Virus record (IMG/VR): IMGVR_UViG_3300036854_000009
Coordinates: 1-23,061 of that record
DNA length: 23,061 nucleotides
DNA from: a virus
Strand: one strand, 5' to 3'
Position 1 is the stretch's first letter; every line of letters starts with the position of its first letter. The position numbers and the translations under genes are program-made. The notes below the pieces were generated by a model. That model did no database searches and was not told the DNA's origin. It saw only the letters and a program-made list of their open reading frames with translations. Positions 1-7,395 of this stretch are shown here, one piece after another.

Positions 1-33
1 ATCGCCCGGCCGCACAAGAAATCTTTTCGGTGA
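1..33 (+). CDS. C-terminal end of an upstream gene (5' truncated)
   Basis: Frame 1 is open from the window edge and reads IARPHKKSFR before a TGA at 31-33. That TGA overlaps the GTG of the terminase gene as GTGA, the same stop/start coupling used at many later junctions. Its place directly before the large terminase is where a small terminase subunit or HNH gene often lies, but ten residues cannot identify it. Confidence 0.4.
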   Translation: MARPHKKSFR

Positions 34-1442
34 GTTACGACCTGCGATCCTTCAGCCGATTCACCCGCCCTCTCAAGCTCGAGGGGATGATGCCGCTAGT
101 GCTGGAGGGCTTCCAGCGGGAGATCCTGGGGGATCACTTTGGCCCAGCTATTGAGCTAACGGTGGTCATCCCCAAGAAGAACTACAAGACCACCACTCTG
201 GCGGCCCTCGCCCTATCCCATGTCCGAGAAGTTATCGATGCAGAGGTTCCCATTCTGGCCTCTACCCGTGAGCAGGCTGGGGTCTTGTACCGCCAGGCCG
301 AAAAGATGATCCGCCGCTCAGGCGAGAAGGACGGCCGGCGGAAGGACGTATACCACCTCGACGGCTCCACCTATGAGGTTCGCCCCGGCTACAAGGAAAT
401 CCGCTGCGTCGAAACTCGAGGGCTAATCAAGGTGCTGCCCGCCGAGGCTGGTGCGGTGGACGGCATTATCCCTACCCTGGCCCTGGTTGACGAGCTCCAC
501 CGCCACCCCAATGGCGAGCTCTATGGTGTTCTCTCAGACGGCTTGGGTGCCCGTGATGGGCGCATGGTGACGATCTCTACGGCCGGTGCCGATGAGGGCT
601 CCACATTGGGCCTGATGCGACAGCGCTACCGGGATATCGGTGGAGAGAAGAAAGAGCGCCATCTGCGGGTTCAGGACGGGTCAGATGTTTACCACGAGTG
701 GGCGCTAGACCCGGAGGACGACCCGGAAGATCTCGAGCAGGTCAAAAAGGCCAATCCGGCCAAGGGCCAATCGATTGAGAAGCTTCGCCGCCGCCGGCAG
801 TCCAAAGGCATGACGATGGGCCGGTGGCTCCGCTTCGCTTGCGGGATCTGGACGGCCGGTGAGGAACCAGAGATCCAGGCCAAAGAATGGGACGCCCTCC
901 GTGTGGATATCGGTCAGCTGGAGGACGGGGACCGCGTTTGGTTGGCCCCATCCGCTGGGGACAATGCCGCTATCGGGATTGCGTCCCACCGGCCTGATGA
1001 CCGAGTAGCGGTCGGTGCCATTCTCCTTGAGCGCCGCGATGGCCACTCGCTCCTCGTTGACGTCGAACAGGCATGTCTGGAACTTGCAGAACGCTATGAA
1101 GTAGTGGCGTTCCTCGATCCCGGCCGTGCATTCATCCGCTCTGGCGACATCCTCGAGGCCGCTGGCCTTCCACGGCAAGAGGCCACCTGGTCGCCACAGC
1201 GCAAGATGGCTGCTACCGGCACCTTCCTGCGGATGCTTCGTGACAATGCTCTTATGCATGATGGCAACCAAATGCTGCGTAATCACGTTCTCAAGGTAAC
1301 GCTAAAGACCTCCGGTGGTGAGGAATACATGGACGTGAACGCCTACGACCGCGCAGCGGTAGCAGTGGCAATGGCGGTACATCACGCAGTTGCCAATGAA
1401 CCTGAACCCTATCTGGGCCTTCCATCGGAAGGAATCGCATGA
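30..1442 (+). CDS. terL: Terminase large subunit (packaging ATPase/nuclease)
   Basis: This 470-aa protein is the motor that pumps DNA into the prohead and cuts the concatemer. The ATPase domain comes first: a Walker A-type loop VVIPKKNYKTTT (about residues 45-56, with Tyr where Gly is common), a Walker B stretch LALVDELH with Asp154-Glu155, and a coupling motif STAG (183-186). A nuclease-like domain follows from about residue 300. There, APSAGDNAAIG (306-316) sits where the first catalytic Asp motif is expected, FLDPGRAF (361-368) follows, and YDRAAVAVAMAV lies near the C-terminus. GTG at 30 is chosen because it overlaps the upstream TGA as GTGA. The frame stays open to the window edge, so a longer N-terminus is possible. 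The gene ends in an ATGA overlap with the portal gene. Confidence 0.93.
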   Translation: MSYDLRSFSRFTRPLKLEGMMPLVLEGFQREILGDHFGPAIELTVVIPKKNYKTTTLAALALSHVREVIDAEVPILASTREQAGVLYRQAEKMIRRSGEKDGRRKDVYHLDGSTYEVRPGYKEIRCVETRGLIKVLPAEAGAVDGIIPTLALVDELHRHPNGELYGVLSDGLGARDGRMVTISTAGADEGSTLGLMRQRYRDIGGEKKERHLRVQDGSDVYHEWALDPEDDPEDLEQVKKANPAKGQSIEKLRRRRQSKGMTMGRWLRFACGIWTAGEEPEIQAKEWDALRVDIGQLEDGDRVWLAPSAGDNAAIGIASHRPDDRVAVGAILLERRDGHSLLVDVEQACLELAERYEVVAFLDPGRAFIRSGDILEAAGLPRQEATWSPQRKMAATGTFLRMLRDNALMHDGNQMLRNHVLKVTLKTSGGEEYMDVNAYDRAAVAVAMAVHHAVANEPEPYLGLPSEGIA

Positions 1443-2650
1443 GCTGGGATACCGGCATGAAACTGGAACAGCCGGTACCAGACGTGGCGTTCCAGGTGGA
1501 AGTGCCAGCAGAGATGTTAGAGGGAATGACGGCAGGGGGCCAAATCGCCCCGCGTATCTCAAGGAAAGAGGCCTTACAGGTTCCCGCTGTCCTGCGGTCC
1601 CGAAACCTGATTGCCGGCACACTGGCCCGCCTACCGATTCATATCCGGGACAAGAATCACAAGATCGTGTCCCCAACAACCCTGCTAGACCAGATCGACC
1701 AGGATGTCCCCAATGTCGTCACATTCGCCCAGACCTATGAAGACTTGCTCTTTGAGGGCGTCAGTTGGTGGAGGGTCACAGAATTTGGTTGGCACGGCTT
1801 CCCTACGTTCGCCACCCACGTAGACACCAGTCGTGTGTATGTCTCAGGCTGGGTGCCCCCGGTCAATGGGAGTAGCCCGGGAATGGCACCAAATGCACGG
1901 GTATACATCGACGGCATATCGGTTCCCGATAATGAGGTAATCCGGTTCGACTCACCCAACCCCCCGCTACTCGTCCACGCTGCAAGGGCCATCAGGGCTT
2001 GTCTTGCCCTCGAGAAGGCCGCTGCGCGGTATGCCGAAGAGCCGGTGCCGCTGGGCTACTTCACCCCAAAGGAAGGCCTACGTCCCAGGGAGTCCGAGGA
2101 CCTTATCCAGGGGCTTCTAGACAAGTGGGAGCGAGCACGGGCGCGGCGAGTGTGGGGATATGTCGGAGCCGCCTGGGATGTCAAGACGCTCCAATTCAAC
2201 GCCGAACAGATCCAGCTTGCAGACCAGCGCCAGCATGCAGTGCTGGAAATTGCTAGGGCGGCCGGCGTAGATCCCGAGGACCTGGGCGTTTCGACAACTA
2301 CGCGGACCTACCAGAACGCCGAACAGCGCAGGCTGGATTTACTTGACTTCACACTCGCCCATTACATGGCTGCGGTTGAGGAGCGCCTATCTATGCGCGA
2401 CATTCTCCCCCGGGGCTACCAGGCCAAGGTGAACCTTGATGGATTCCTCCGTTCGGATACGAAGACCCGGATGGAGGCCTACAAGATCGGCCGTGAGGTA
2501 AACGCCTACACCGACGAGGAAATCAGAGAACTCGAGGATCGCCCGCCACTCACACCATCGCAGCGTGCAGCTAATCAGCCGCCTACTGCACTTCCGGCAC
2601 AAGGGCCGACACAGGGGGTAGCCAATGCCGTGGCACGTCGCGAAACGTGA
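1439..2650 (+). CDS. Portal protein (HK97 family)
   Basis: This 403-aa protein would form the dodecameric ring at the capsid vertex through which DNA enters and to which the tail attaches. Family-typical stretches are visible: an N-terminal helix VPAVLRSRNLIAGTLARLP, a central LLFEGVSWWRVT, the acidic EVIRFDSPNP, a long stem region LALEKAAARYAEEPVPLGYF, and the late segment EIARAAGVDPEDLGVS followed by TYQNAEQRRLDLLDFTLAHY. Length is at the short end for HK97 portals. The ATG overlaps the terL stop as ATGA, so the two are probably translationally coupled. The 3' end overlaps the next gene by 26 nt. The order terL-portal-protease-capsid fits the standard module. Confidence 0.93.
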   Translation: MSWDTGMKLEQPVPDVAFQVEVPAEMLEGMTAGGQIAPRISRKEALQVPAVLRSRNLIAGTLARLPIHIRDKNHKIVSPTTLLDQIDQDVPNVVTFAQTYEDLLFEGVSWWRVTEFGWHGFPTFATHVDTSRVYVSGWVPPVNGSSPGMAPNARVYIDGISVPDNEVIRFDSPNPPLLVHAARAIRACLALEKAAARYAEEPVPLGYFTPKEGLRPRESEDLIQGLLDKWERARARRVWGYVGAAWDVKTLQFNAEQIQLADQRQHAVLEIARAAGVDPEDLGVSTTTRTYQNAEQRRLDLLDFTLAHYMAAVEERLSMRDILPRGYQAKVNLDGFLRSDTKTRMEAYKIGREVNAYTDEEIRELEDRPPLTPSQRAANQPPTALPAQGPTQGVANAVARRET

Positions 2651-4574
2651 CGGAAGGTTTTGTGTAATCAAAGATGAAGATGAATCAGTCGAGAAATGTC
2701 ATCCGACTAGAGCTGAGGCCGAGGCACATATGAAAGCGCTGTATGCGAACGAGCCAAGAACAGAAGCAGTATCCACGATCACATTCGTTGACGACGAAGA
2801 GGTCGCTGCGTCATTCAAGGCCGACATCGAGAAACGAACAATTACTGGTCTGTTGGTCCCGTGGGGCAAGGTTGCCCGTGCGGGGTTCGCGAAGTGGCGA
2901 TTCGCTAAAGGATCGCTGCATTGGGCCGCCGAGCAGCGGGTCAAGCTGAACCTTGGGCACGAGCGCAAAGAAACCGTTGGGGTGGCAGTCCGCCTTCAGG
3001 ACACCTCCTCTGGGCTTACGGGTACCTTCAAAATCGCCCGAGGGGACGAGGGAGATCGGGCGCTCTCGCTGGCGGAAGACGGTGTCCTCGATGGGTTCAG
3101 CGTAGAGGTGGATTTCGATGAGGGGGACGGATGGCAACCTGATCCGTCCAACGAAGAAGTCCGCTTGGTCAGTAGAGCGGCGCTCAAGGCTGCGGCGCTC
3201 ACTGGGTATCCGGCATTCGATGATGCTCGAGTGGAGCGCATCGCGGCCGCACGTCAGGAAGGAATGAAGATGGGAGATAAGGACAAAGAGCAAGGCGATA
3301 CGCAGGATTTGGAGGCAGACGCGGGAGTGATCGCATTCGAGACAGCGATGGACCGTCTCGCCGGCAAGGTTACCGAGTCGCACGCCAGGCTAACCGAAGA
3401 GCTCACGCAGTCAATCGGTGAGTCAATCTCCGAGGGCGTGAAGACTGCGCTTGAGGGGATTAGCGACCCTCAGCGTGGATCGGTGAAGGCGGCAAGGTAC
3501 ACCGTGACCCGCGAAGAGCCGATCTATCGGTTCGACGGTACGGGCCACTCGGTAGTTCGTGATGCATGGTACGCCGCTACACAGCGGGAAGAGGATGCAA
3601 TCGAGCGCCTTCGGAAGTATCGGAAGCAGACGGAGGAAGTCGCTACCTTGTTCTCGCAGAACTATAGCCTGAACTTCACTCCGCAGAGTACCTCCACGGC
3701 CTCGCAGGTTATCCCACCGGGCTACCGTCCCGAGCTTTACGTGCCACAGCTTCAGCAACAGCGGCCGTTCGTGGCGGCTGCATCCCAGGGATTGCTTGCG
3801 AATGCTACCCCGTTTACGGTTCCGACATTCACGTCCGTCACCACGGGCTCGGCGGACCACGTCGAGGGTACGAACCCTTCGGATGGTTCGCTGTCGTTCG
3901 GCACAAAGACAGTAACCCCGCAGGCGATTTCCGGGCGCATCGTTCTGACTCGTGAGATCGTTGACGCCTCGAATCCGGCGATTGACCAGATCGCTCTTAC
4001 GGCAATGCGGGAGTCCTACAACCGCCAGACCGAGGTTAAGGTCTACACGCTGCTCAACGGTGCGAACGGTTCGGGTGGAACGATCACCGCCGGCTTCGTG
4101 CCTTCGGGTGCCCAGGCCGTGACGGTGGCTGGTGGTACGGACAACCAGGGCCTGGTCAAGCAGATCAGGACATCCCTGGCCGCCTATCCGTTCAACCGTT
4201 TCCTTTCGCCGACCGTCGCCCTCATGGGACAGGGAGCAACGGGACGGTTGGCGGCTGCGGTGGACACCACACAGCGTCCGCTCTTCCCGTACCTCGGGGC
4301 GAGCAACGCCGTGGGGACCGGCAATTCCATCGACAACGCCTGGAACGTGGACGGGTTGCCCTTCGTGGCTGCTTGGGCCGCGACCGGCACGGCTGCTGGT
4401 GACACTCAGATCTTCATCCTCAACAGATCTGACCTGTGGGTCTGGGAATCACCGCTGCTGTCGTTCAGGTTCGAGGAGAAGCAGGGACCGGCGAATATCG
4501 AGCTCAACATCTTCGGCTATTTCGCCACCCACTTGCTTCGTCCGGTGGGCCTGTCCGGTATCCGAATCACATAA
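2625..4574 (+). CDS. Capsid maturation protease fused to HK97-fold major capsid protein
   Basis: One 649-aa frame carries three parts. Residues 2-43 hold a small Cys-containing module starting PWHVAKRDGRFCVIKD, a type often seen beside phage head genes. Residues about 55-210 form a U35/S78-type prohead protease: KLNLGHERKETVGVA gives the likely catalytic His112, and LDGFSVEVDF gives Ser159. A charged helical linker (about 217-300) resembles the scaffolding delta domain. Residues about 345-649 are a HK97-fold capsid (VIPPGYRPELYVPQL, GRIVLTREIVDAS, ending in GYFATHLLRPVGL). Such fusions are known in actinophages. An internal AGGAAGGA at 3256-3263, 6 nt before ATG 3270 (Met216), may allow separate synthesis of the 434-aa capsid part. 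ATG 2625 overlaps portal by 26 nt. Confidence 0.92.
   Translation: MPWHVAKRDGRFCVIKDEDESVEKCHPTRAEAEAHMKALYANEPRTEAVSTITFVDDEEVAASFKADIEKRTITGLLVPWGKVARAGFAKWRFAKGSLHWAAEQRVKLNLGHERKETVGVAVRLQDTSSGLTGTFKIARGDEGDRALSLAEDGVLDGFSVEVDFDEGDGWQPDPSNEEVRLVSRAALKAAALTGYPAFDDARVERIAAARQEGMKMGDKDKEQGDTQDLEADAGVIAFETAMDRLAGKVTESHARLTEELTQSIGESISEGVKTALEGISDPQRGSVKAARYTVTREEPIYRFDGTGHSVVRDAWYAATQREEDAIERLRKYRKQTEEVATLFSQNYSLNFTPQSTSTASQVIPPGYRPELYVPQLQQQRPFVAAASQGLLANATPFTVPTFTSVTTGSADHVEGTNPSDGSLSFGTKTVTPQAISGRIVLTREIVDASNPAIDQIALTAMRESYNRQTEVKVYTLLNGANGSGGTITAGFVPSGAQAVTVAGGTDNQGLVKQIRTSLAAYPFNRFLSPTVALMGQGATGRLAAAVDTTQRPLFPYLGASNAVGTGNSIDNAWNVDGLPFVAAWAATGTAAGDTQIFILNRSDLWVWESPLLSFRFEEKQGPANIELNIFGYFATHLLRPVGLSGIRIT
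3256..3272 (+). promoter_or_regulatory. Internal ribosome-binding site and in-frame ATG within the protease-capsid gene
   Basis: AGGAAGGA (3256-3263) precedes ATG at 3270-3272 with a 6-nt spacer. A second in-frame ATG lies at 3264. It falls exactly between the protease and delta/capsid domains, so initiation here would yield a protease-free 434-aa capsid precursor. The sequence pattern is seen directly; its use is inferred. Confidence 0.5.
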
Positions 4575-4595
4575 GGCTGGGGACTACGTGCAAGG

Positions 4596-4621
4596 GGGGA
4601 GGGGCTTTCGGGTCCCTCCCC
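4596..4621 (+). terminator. Strong GC hairpin after the capsid gene (no T-tract)
   Basis: GGGGAGGG (4596-4603) pairs perfectly with CCCTCCCC (4614-4621). G4604-T4613 and C4605-G4612 can extend it, leaving a small TTTCGG loop. It lies 21 nt after the capsid stop and about 12 nt before the next Shine-Dalgarno. No T-run follows, so it may be a partial attenuator or an mRNA processing/stability element that keeps capsid message high rather than an intrinsic terminator. Confidence 0.5.
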
Positions 4622-4643
4622 GGTCCCCTGACAAGGAGGAAAG

Positions 4644-4943
4644 ATGGCAGCAATTACAGTTGCAGCAAAGGGCGGCGCAATGACGATGGCCGCAGCCACG
4701 GGTGGTGGTGACACCGTTGCGGCGACCGGCATCAATGCCGCAGGATGGCAGTCACCCGGTACCCCGGTACTCGTCGCCACTGTGGGCGCCAACTCCACGA
4801 TCATCACGATTGACGGGGTAGCGCAACCTGCATTCATCTCGGGGACCGTGGTGTATCCACTCAACCCAGGTGTCTATGCGCGTTCGCTCACGGTCACCTA
4901 CAACCAGGTGGTCGGCCTGACAGTCGGTGCGGCGGTTCTCTAG
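4644..4943 (+). CDS. Small Ala/Gly/Thr/Val-rich protein, possible capsid decoration protein
   Basis: This 99-aa protein has a low-charge beta-rich composition. A strand-like pattern runs through VLVATVGANSTIITIDG and ends in RSLTVTYNQVVGLTVGAAVL. No signal peptide or membrane segment is convincing. A strong AAGGAGG (4633-4639) lies 4 nt before the ATG, as expected for a highly made virion protein. The first gene after the major capsid is commonly a head decoration protein in siphoviruses, and size and composition fit that role. This is positional inference; no specific family is recognised. Confidence 0.65.
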   Translation: MAAITVAAKGGAMTMAAATGGGDTVAATGINAAGWQSPGTPVLVATVGANSTIITIDGVAQPAFISGTVVYPLNPGVYARSLTVTYNQVVGLTVGAAVL

Positions 4944-4951
4944 GAGGGAAC

Positions 4952-5242
4952 ATGGCAGAACCCAAGGGCAAGTACGTCAAGCGCGGCGATGTCGAGGAAT
5001 GGGTCTGGGACGAGGATGGTCCCGGCACGCCCAAGCTAACTGGTGGATGGGTCGTTCCCGAAGGGGAATTCGACCCAAAGTCGGCACCATCTGATACCAA
5101 GGCTCCATCGGAACTGGTAGCGGAAGCAGCGAAGTCCCAGGGACTCCGGGTTGCCGAGATGGCCGAGCCCGAAGAGGAGCCTGCACCAGCGGAAGCACCA
5201 GAGAGGCGCGGTCCAGGCCGGCCGAAGAAGACTGAGGCGTAA
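4952..5242 (+). CDS. Acidic hypothetical protein with basic GRPKK tail
   Basis: This 96-aa protein has an N-terminal half with strand-like aromatic segments (KYVKRGDVEEWVWDEDG, TGGWVVPEGEF), a Pro/Glu/Ala-rich disordered stretch (about residues 70-86), and an abrupt basic end RRGPGRPKK that resembles an AT-hook or DNA-binding tail. AGGAGGG (4942-4948) precedes the ATG closely. Its stop TAA shares one base with the next ATG (TAATG), so translation is probably coupled. Small proteins of this size and position often lie between capsid and adaptor genes. The function is not recognised; a capsid-associated or DNA-contacting role is possible. Confidence 0.7.
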   Translation: MAEPKGKYVKRGDVEEWVWDEDGPGTPKLTGGWVVPEGEFDPKSAPSDTKAPSELVAEAAKSQGLRVAEMAEPEEEPAPAEAPERRGPGRPKKTEA

Positions 5243-5724
5243 TGTCTACGCTCCAACTCTTTGGCAAGTTCGGCGTAAACGTGCATGGTGGCGAAGCCGG
5301 TGGCGACGTTGCGATGGACTTCCTATCAGACGTAATTAAGTTCACCCTGCACACTACAACCCAAACGGTCAACCTCGACACCGATGAGGCATTCTCGACA
5401 TGGTCGGCGACCGAACTTGCTACAGCCAACGGGTATACCGCTGGCGGAATTGCCATTGGCACCAAGACGGCTACCTACAACGCCACGGGTGGAGTTACTA
5501 CATTTGACATGGACGACACGACCGTAACGTGGACCGCATCGGGCGCTGGGATTACCTTCCGCTATGCCCTTCTATGGGACGACACCACCACGGCCCCCGT
5601 CGATGCACTCATCGGGTACATCGATACCACCGGTTCGGGCAACCAGACCATCACTGCCGGCAACACGCTGACCATCACCACTGGTGCCAACGGCCTGTAC
5701 CAGGCAACAGTGACGGGGGCATAA
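5242..5724 (+). CDS. Phage structural protein, small beta-sandwich family
   Basis: This 160-aa protein matches the look of a widespread phage structural family: an N-terminal LFGKFGVNVHGG, then DFLSDVIKFTLHTT, ATANGYTAGGIAIG, a strand series VTTFDMDDTTVTWTASG, FRYALLWDDTTTAPVDALIGYID, and a final NTLTITTGANGLYQATV. The alternation of hydrophobic and Thr/Asp residues points to an all-beta fold. It starts by TAATG overlap with the upstream gene and ends by TAATG overlap with the next. In related phages this family is annotated only as a virion or structural protein. A capsid-surface or fibre role is likely but unproven. Confidence 0.75.
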   Translation: MSTLQLFGKFGVNVHGGEAGGDVAMDFLSDVIKFTLHTTTQTVNLDTDEAFSTWSATELATANGYTAGGIAIGTKTATYNATGGVTTFDMDDTTVTWTASGAGITFRYALLWDDTTTAPVDALIGYIDTTGSGNQTITAGNTLTITTGANGLYQATVTGA

Positions 5725-6167
5725 TGGCGCGCTACTCGGCCGAGGTCACAACGGGTGCGGGCTCGACCACCCTACCGATTATCTCTCTCTACGCATCAGC
5801 GTCTGGTCGGCTCGTTGTTCGTGAGGTTGGAGTTTTCAACACCACGACAACCGCCCCAACGGTCGGTCTTAAATTGGTGCGGCTGACATCAACGGGTACT
5901 CAGGGAGCGGCCATCACGGTGAACAAGTACAACCCTGATGACGCCGCCGCTACGGGGACGCCGAGAACGACACACACCGTCGCCCCTGGGCTTGGAACGG
6001 ATATTGCAGCTATGCCAGTTGGTGCCGCGATTGGCGCAGGCACCATCCTTACCTTCTACGGAGAAAATAACGGCCTTCATATTGCAAGCGGTACAGGAAA
6101 CGGGATCGGGATTCTGCCACTAGGGACCGGCGCGGTCTGCACGGCTTATATCATTTGGGATGAATGA
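5724..6167 (+). CDS. Hypothetical beta-rich virion protein
   Basis: ATG 5724, inside a TAATG junction, gives 147 aa. A longer frame exists upstream, but it would run through the preceding gene and has no ribosome-binding context. The sequence shows beta-strand periodicity: ARYSAEVTTGAG, GRLVVREVGVFNTTTTAPTVG, LKLVRLTSTGTQGAAITV, GTILTFYGENNGLHI, and an Ala/Gly end CTAYIIWDE. There is no signal peptide and no membrane segment. The pattern resembles small phage proteins found near head or tail-appendage genes. No function is assigned. The stop overlaps the next gene as ATGA. Confidence 0.7.
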   Translation: MARYSAEVTTGAGSTTLPIISLYASASGRLVVREVGVFNTTTTAPTVGLKLVRLTSTGTQGAAITVNKYNPDDAAATGTPRTTHTVAPGLGTDIAAMPVGAAIGAGTILTFYGENNGLHIASGTGNGIGILPLGTGAVCTAYIIWDE

Positions 6168-6442
6168 TGGTCGTCAACATCCAGGACGATACGACTTGGA
6201 CATTCATCTTCGACGGGCCGAGGAATCTTAGCTTCGCATCGTTCTCTCCACGCTCCGGCGGAAGTTCTCGGGTAGAGATTAGATACAACGGGGTGCTACA
6301 AGACGTTGTAACATCAAGCGTTCCACATTCCTGGTGGACGCCGGCAGGGAATCCCCTCTACAAGCCAATCACGAGCGCCGCCGGAGACAAGCTTGAGGTC
6401 TATGCCTCGCAGGAAATTGACTTGCGAGTGGACCTTGAATGA
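6164..6442 (+). CDS. Small beta-rich hypothetical protein
   Basis: This 92-aa protein begins by ATGA overlap with the previous gene and ends by ATGA overlap with the next, so it is embedded in a coupled series. Alternating strands are evident (TWTFIFDGPRNLSFASF, RVEIRYNGVLQDVV, DKLEVYASQEIDLRVDL) with a central Trp-Trp pair (SSVPHSWWTPAGNPLY). This is consistent with a single compact beta-sandwich. It carries no Cys, no signal and no membrane helix. It could be a head- or fibre-associated accessory protein. No family is recognised. Confidence 0.65.
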   Translation: MMVVNIQDDTTWTFIFDGPRNLSFASFSPRSGGSSRVEIRYNGVLQDVVTSSVPHSWWTPAGNPLYKPITSAAGDKLEVYASQEIDLRVDLE

Positions 6443-7329
6443 CCACAGTCAACCAGGCGCTGGTCCAGAACCGACAGAAGCGCTCGACCGCCAACGTCGC
6501 GGGGACGTCTGCCGCGACGATAGGTCAACAGAATACCCTGCAAGAATGGGAAGCAGAACAGGGCCGACATTACCCCTGGTCTAAGTACCCTCGCAAGTGG
6601 CTGATTTGGTATTACCCGGTCAATAACAACGTCGTTATCAACGTCGATACGCCAGGTGCGATTACTTGGGTTGGCCAGAATGTCGATGTAAAGCAAGCGA
6701 TTATCCCGACAGCTGGGGCAATCACTTGGAGTGGAGCCACCGATATCGTTATCACCATCTCCGGTGGCGGCATAGTCGTCAACGTTGATACCCCCGGTGT
6801 AGTTACGTGGGCAGGGCAAGCGGTTGTACTGAAGACCGGCATCGGAGTAACGCCGGGGGCCATCACATGGGCCGGGCAAGCTCTTCCGATCAAATACGGT
6901 GTAACGATCACCCCCGGTACGGTCACTTGGGCCGGTTCAGCAATTACCCTAGTCCAGAACATCATCCCGGTCCCCGGTGCAGTTACTTGGGCTGGGCAGG
7001 CCATCCCGCTGAAGCTGGGGGTTGGGGTTACCCCCGGCGTCATCACTTGGGCTGGGGCCACCAATATCACGATAGTAACTACTGGCCCCGTCCTTATCCC
7101 CGTAACGATTCCGGGGGCCATCACCTGGGCTGGCGCTACCGATATCACGCTATCTCTCACGTTCGCTGCCCTTATCTCCCTGAGCGAGGGGGACTCTGGG
7201 GTGGCGGGGATGAATGGAGATTCCGCCTCCTCCGGCATGGATAGCGATTCCGCTATGTCCGGACTGCAAGGCGACTCGGCAATGGTGGGCGTGGGTGCGG
7301 ATTCTGGCGTGACCGACTTCGGAAGTTAG
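6439..7329 (+). CDS. Two-tier repeat protein (TPGxxTWxG repeats and 9-residue GDS repeats)
   Basis: This 296-aa protein has a helical, polar N-terminus (about 1-60, including QEWEAEQGRHYPWSKYPRKW). It then has about eight copies of a 20-27 residue unit with the core PGAITWAG (residues about 70-240), and ends in five exact 9-residue units GDSGVAGMN, GDSASSGMD, SDSAMSGLQ, GDSAMVGVG, ADSGVTDFG (251-295). The first array resembles Trp/Gly turn repeats seen in phage fibre-type proteins and would give one short beta hairpin per unit. The second is flexible, acidic and Met-containing. It is probably a virion surface or fibre-like protein; the function is inferred from repeats and position only. It starts by ATGA overlap. 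Confidence 0.75.
   Translation: MTTVNQALVQNRQKRSTANVAGTSAATIGQQNTLQEWEAEQGRHYPWSKYPRKWLIWYYPVNNNVVINVDTPGAITWVGQNVDVKQAIIPTAGAITWSGATDIVITISGGGIVVNVDTPGVVTWAGQAVVLKTGIGVTPGAITWAGQALPIKYGVTITPGTVTWAGSAITLVQNIIPVPGAVTWAGQAIPLKLGVGVTPGVITWAGATNITIVTTGPVLIPVTIPGAITWAGATDITLSLTFAALISLSEGDSGVAGMNGDSASSGMDSDSAMSGLQGDSAMVGVGADSGVTDFGS
6646..7170 (+). repeat. Eight imperfect coding repeats with PGAITWAG core
   Basis: The units start with (D/P)TPGAITWVGQ and continue with variants such as TPGVVTWAGQ, TPGAITWAGQ, TPGTVTWAGS, VPGAVTWAGQ, TPGVITWAGA and IPGAITWAGA. Spacing is usually 60 nt (20 residues), longer at two units. The DNA has diverged more than the protein core, which suggests selection on the motif rather than recent duplication. 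Confidence 0.8.
7189..7323 (+). repeat. Five 27-bp coding repeats (9-residue GDS units)
   Basis: Five back-to-back 9-residue units share [GSA]DS[AG] at positions 1-4, and mostly Gly at position 7. The array ends one codon before the stop. It is visible directly in the translation and is separate from the TPG array upstream. Confidence 0.8.
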
Positions 7330-7342
7330 CTAACAACCTAGA

Positions 7343-7371
7343 GCCCCGGCACCGCTGGCACGGCCCGGGGC
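7343..7371 (+). terminator. GC-rich hairpin upstream of the exported beta-helix gene
   Basis: GCCCCGG (7343-7349) pairs with CCGGGGC (7365-7371), with a possible inner CCG/CGG stem. It lies just after the repeat-protein stop and before an AGGAGGA Shine-Dalgarno. No T-tract follows, so termination is uncertain. Like the hairpin after the capsid gene, it may mark a transcript boundary. Confidence 0.4.
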
Positions 7372-7395
7372 GCGGCACACAGGAGGACAGCCTGT

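Noticed and set aside
705-1286. 193-aa antisense frame opposite terL
   Set aside because: It lies wholly inside a well-supported terminase gene, shows no family motifs, and reads as composition-driven shadow.
5529-5723. Longer upstream start for the 147-aa protein ending at 6167
   Set aside because: The extension lies entirely within the 160-aa beta protein in another frame, is His/Arg-rich noise, and lacks a Shine-Dalgarno. TAATG at 5722-5726 is the natural start.
6612-7238. 208-aa antisense frame opposite the repeat protein
   Set aside because: It shows the PAQVMAPG repeat as a mirror of the TPGAITWAG DNA repeats, so it is a by-product of the repeats.
6646-7323. Possible CRISPR-like or non-coding repeat array
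   Set aside because: The repeats vary in length and sequence, keep frame within one coding gene, and are conserved at protein not DNA level.
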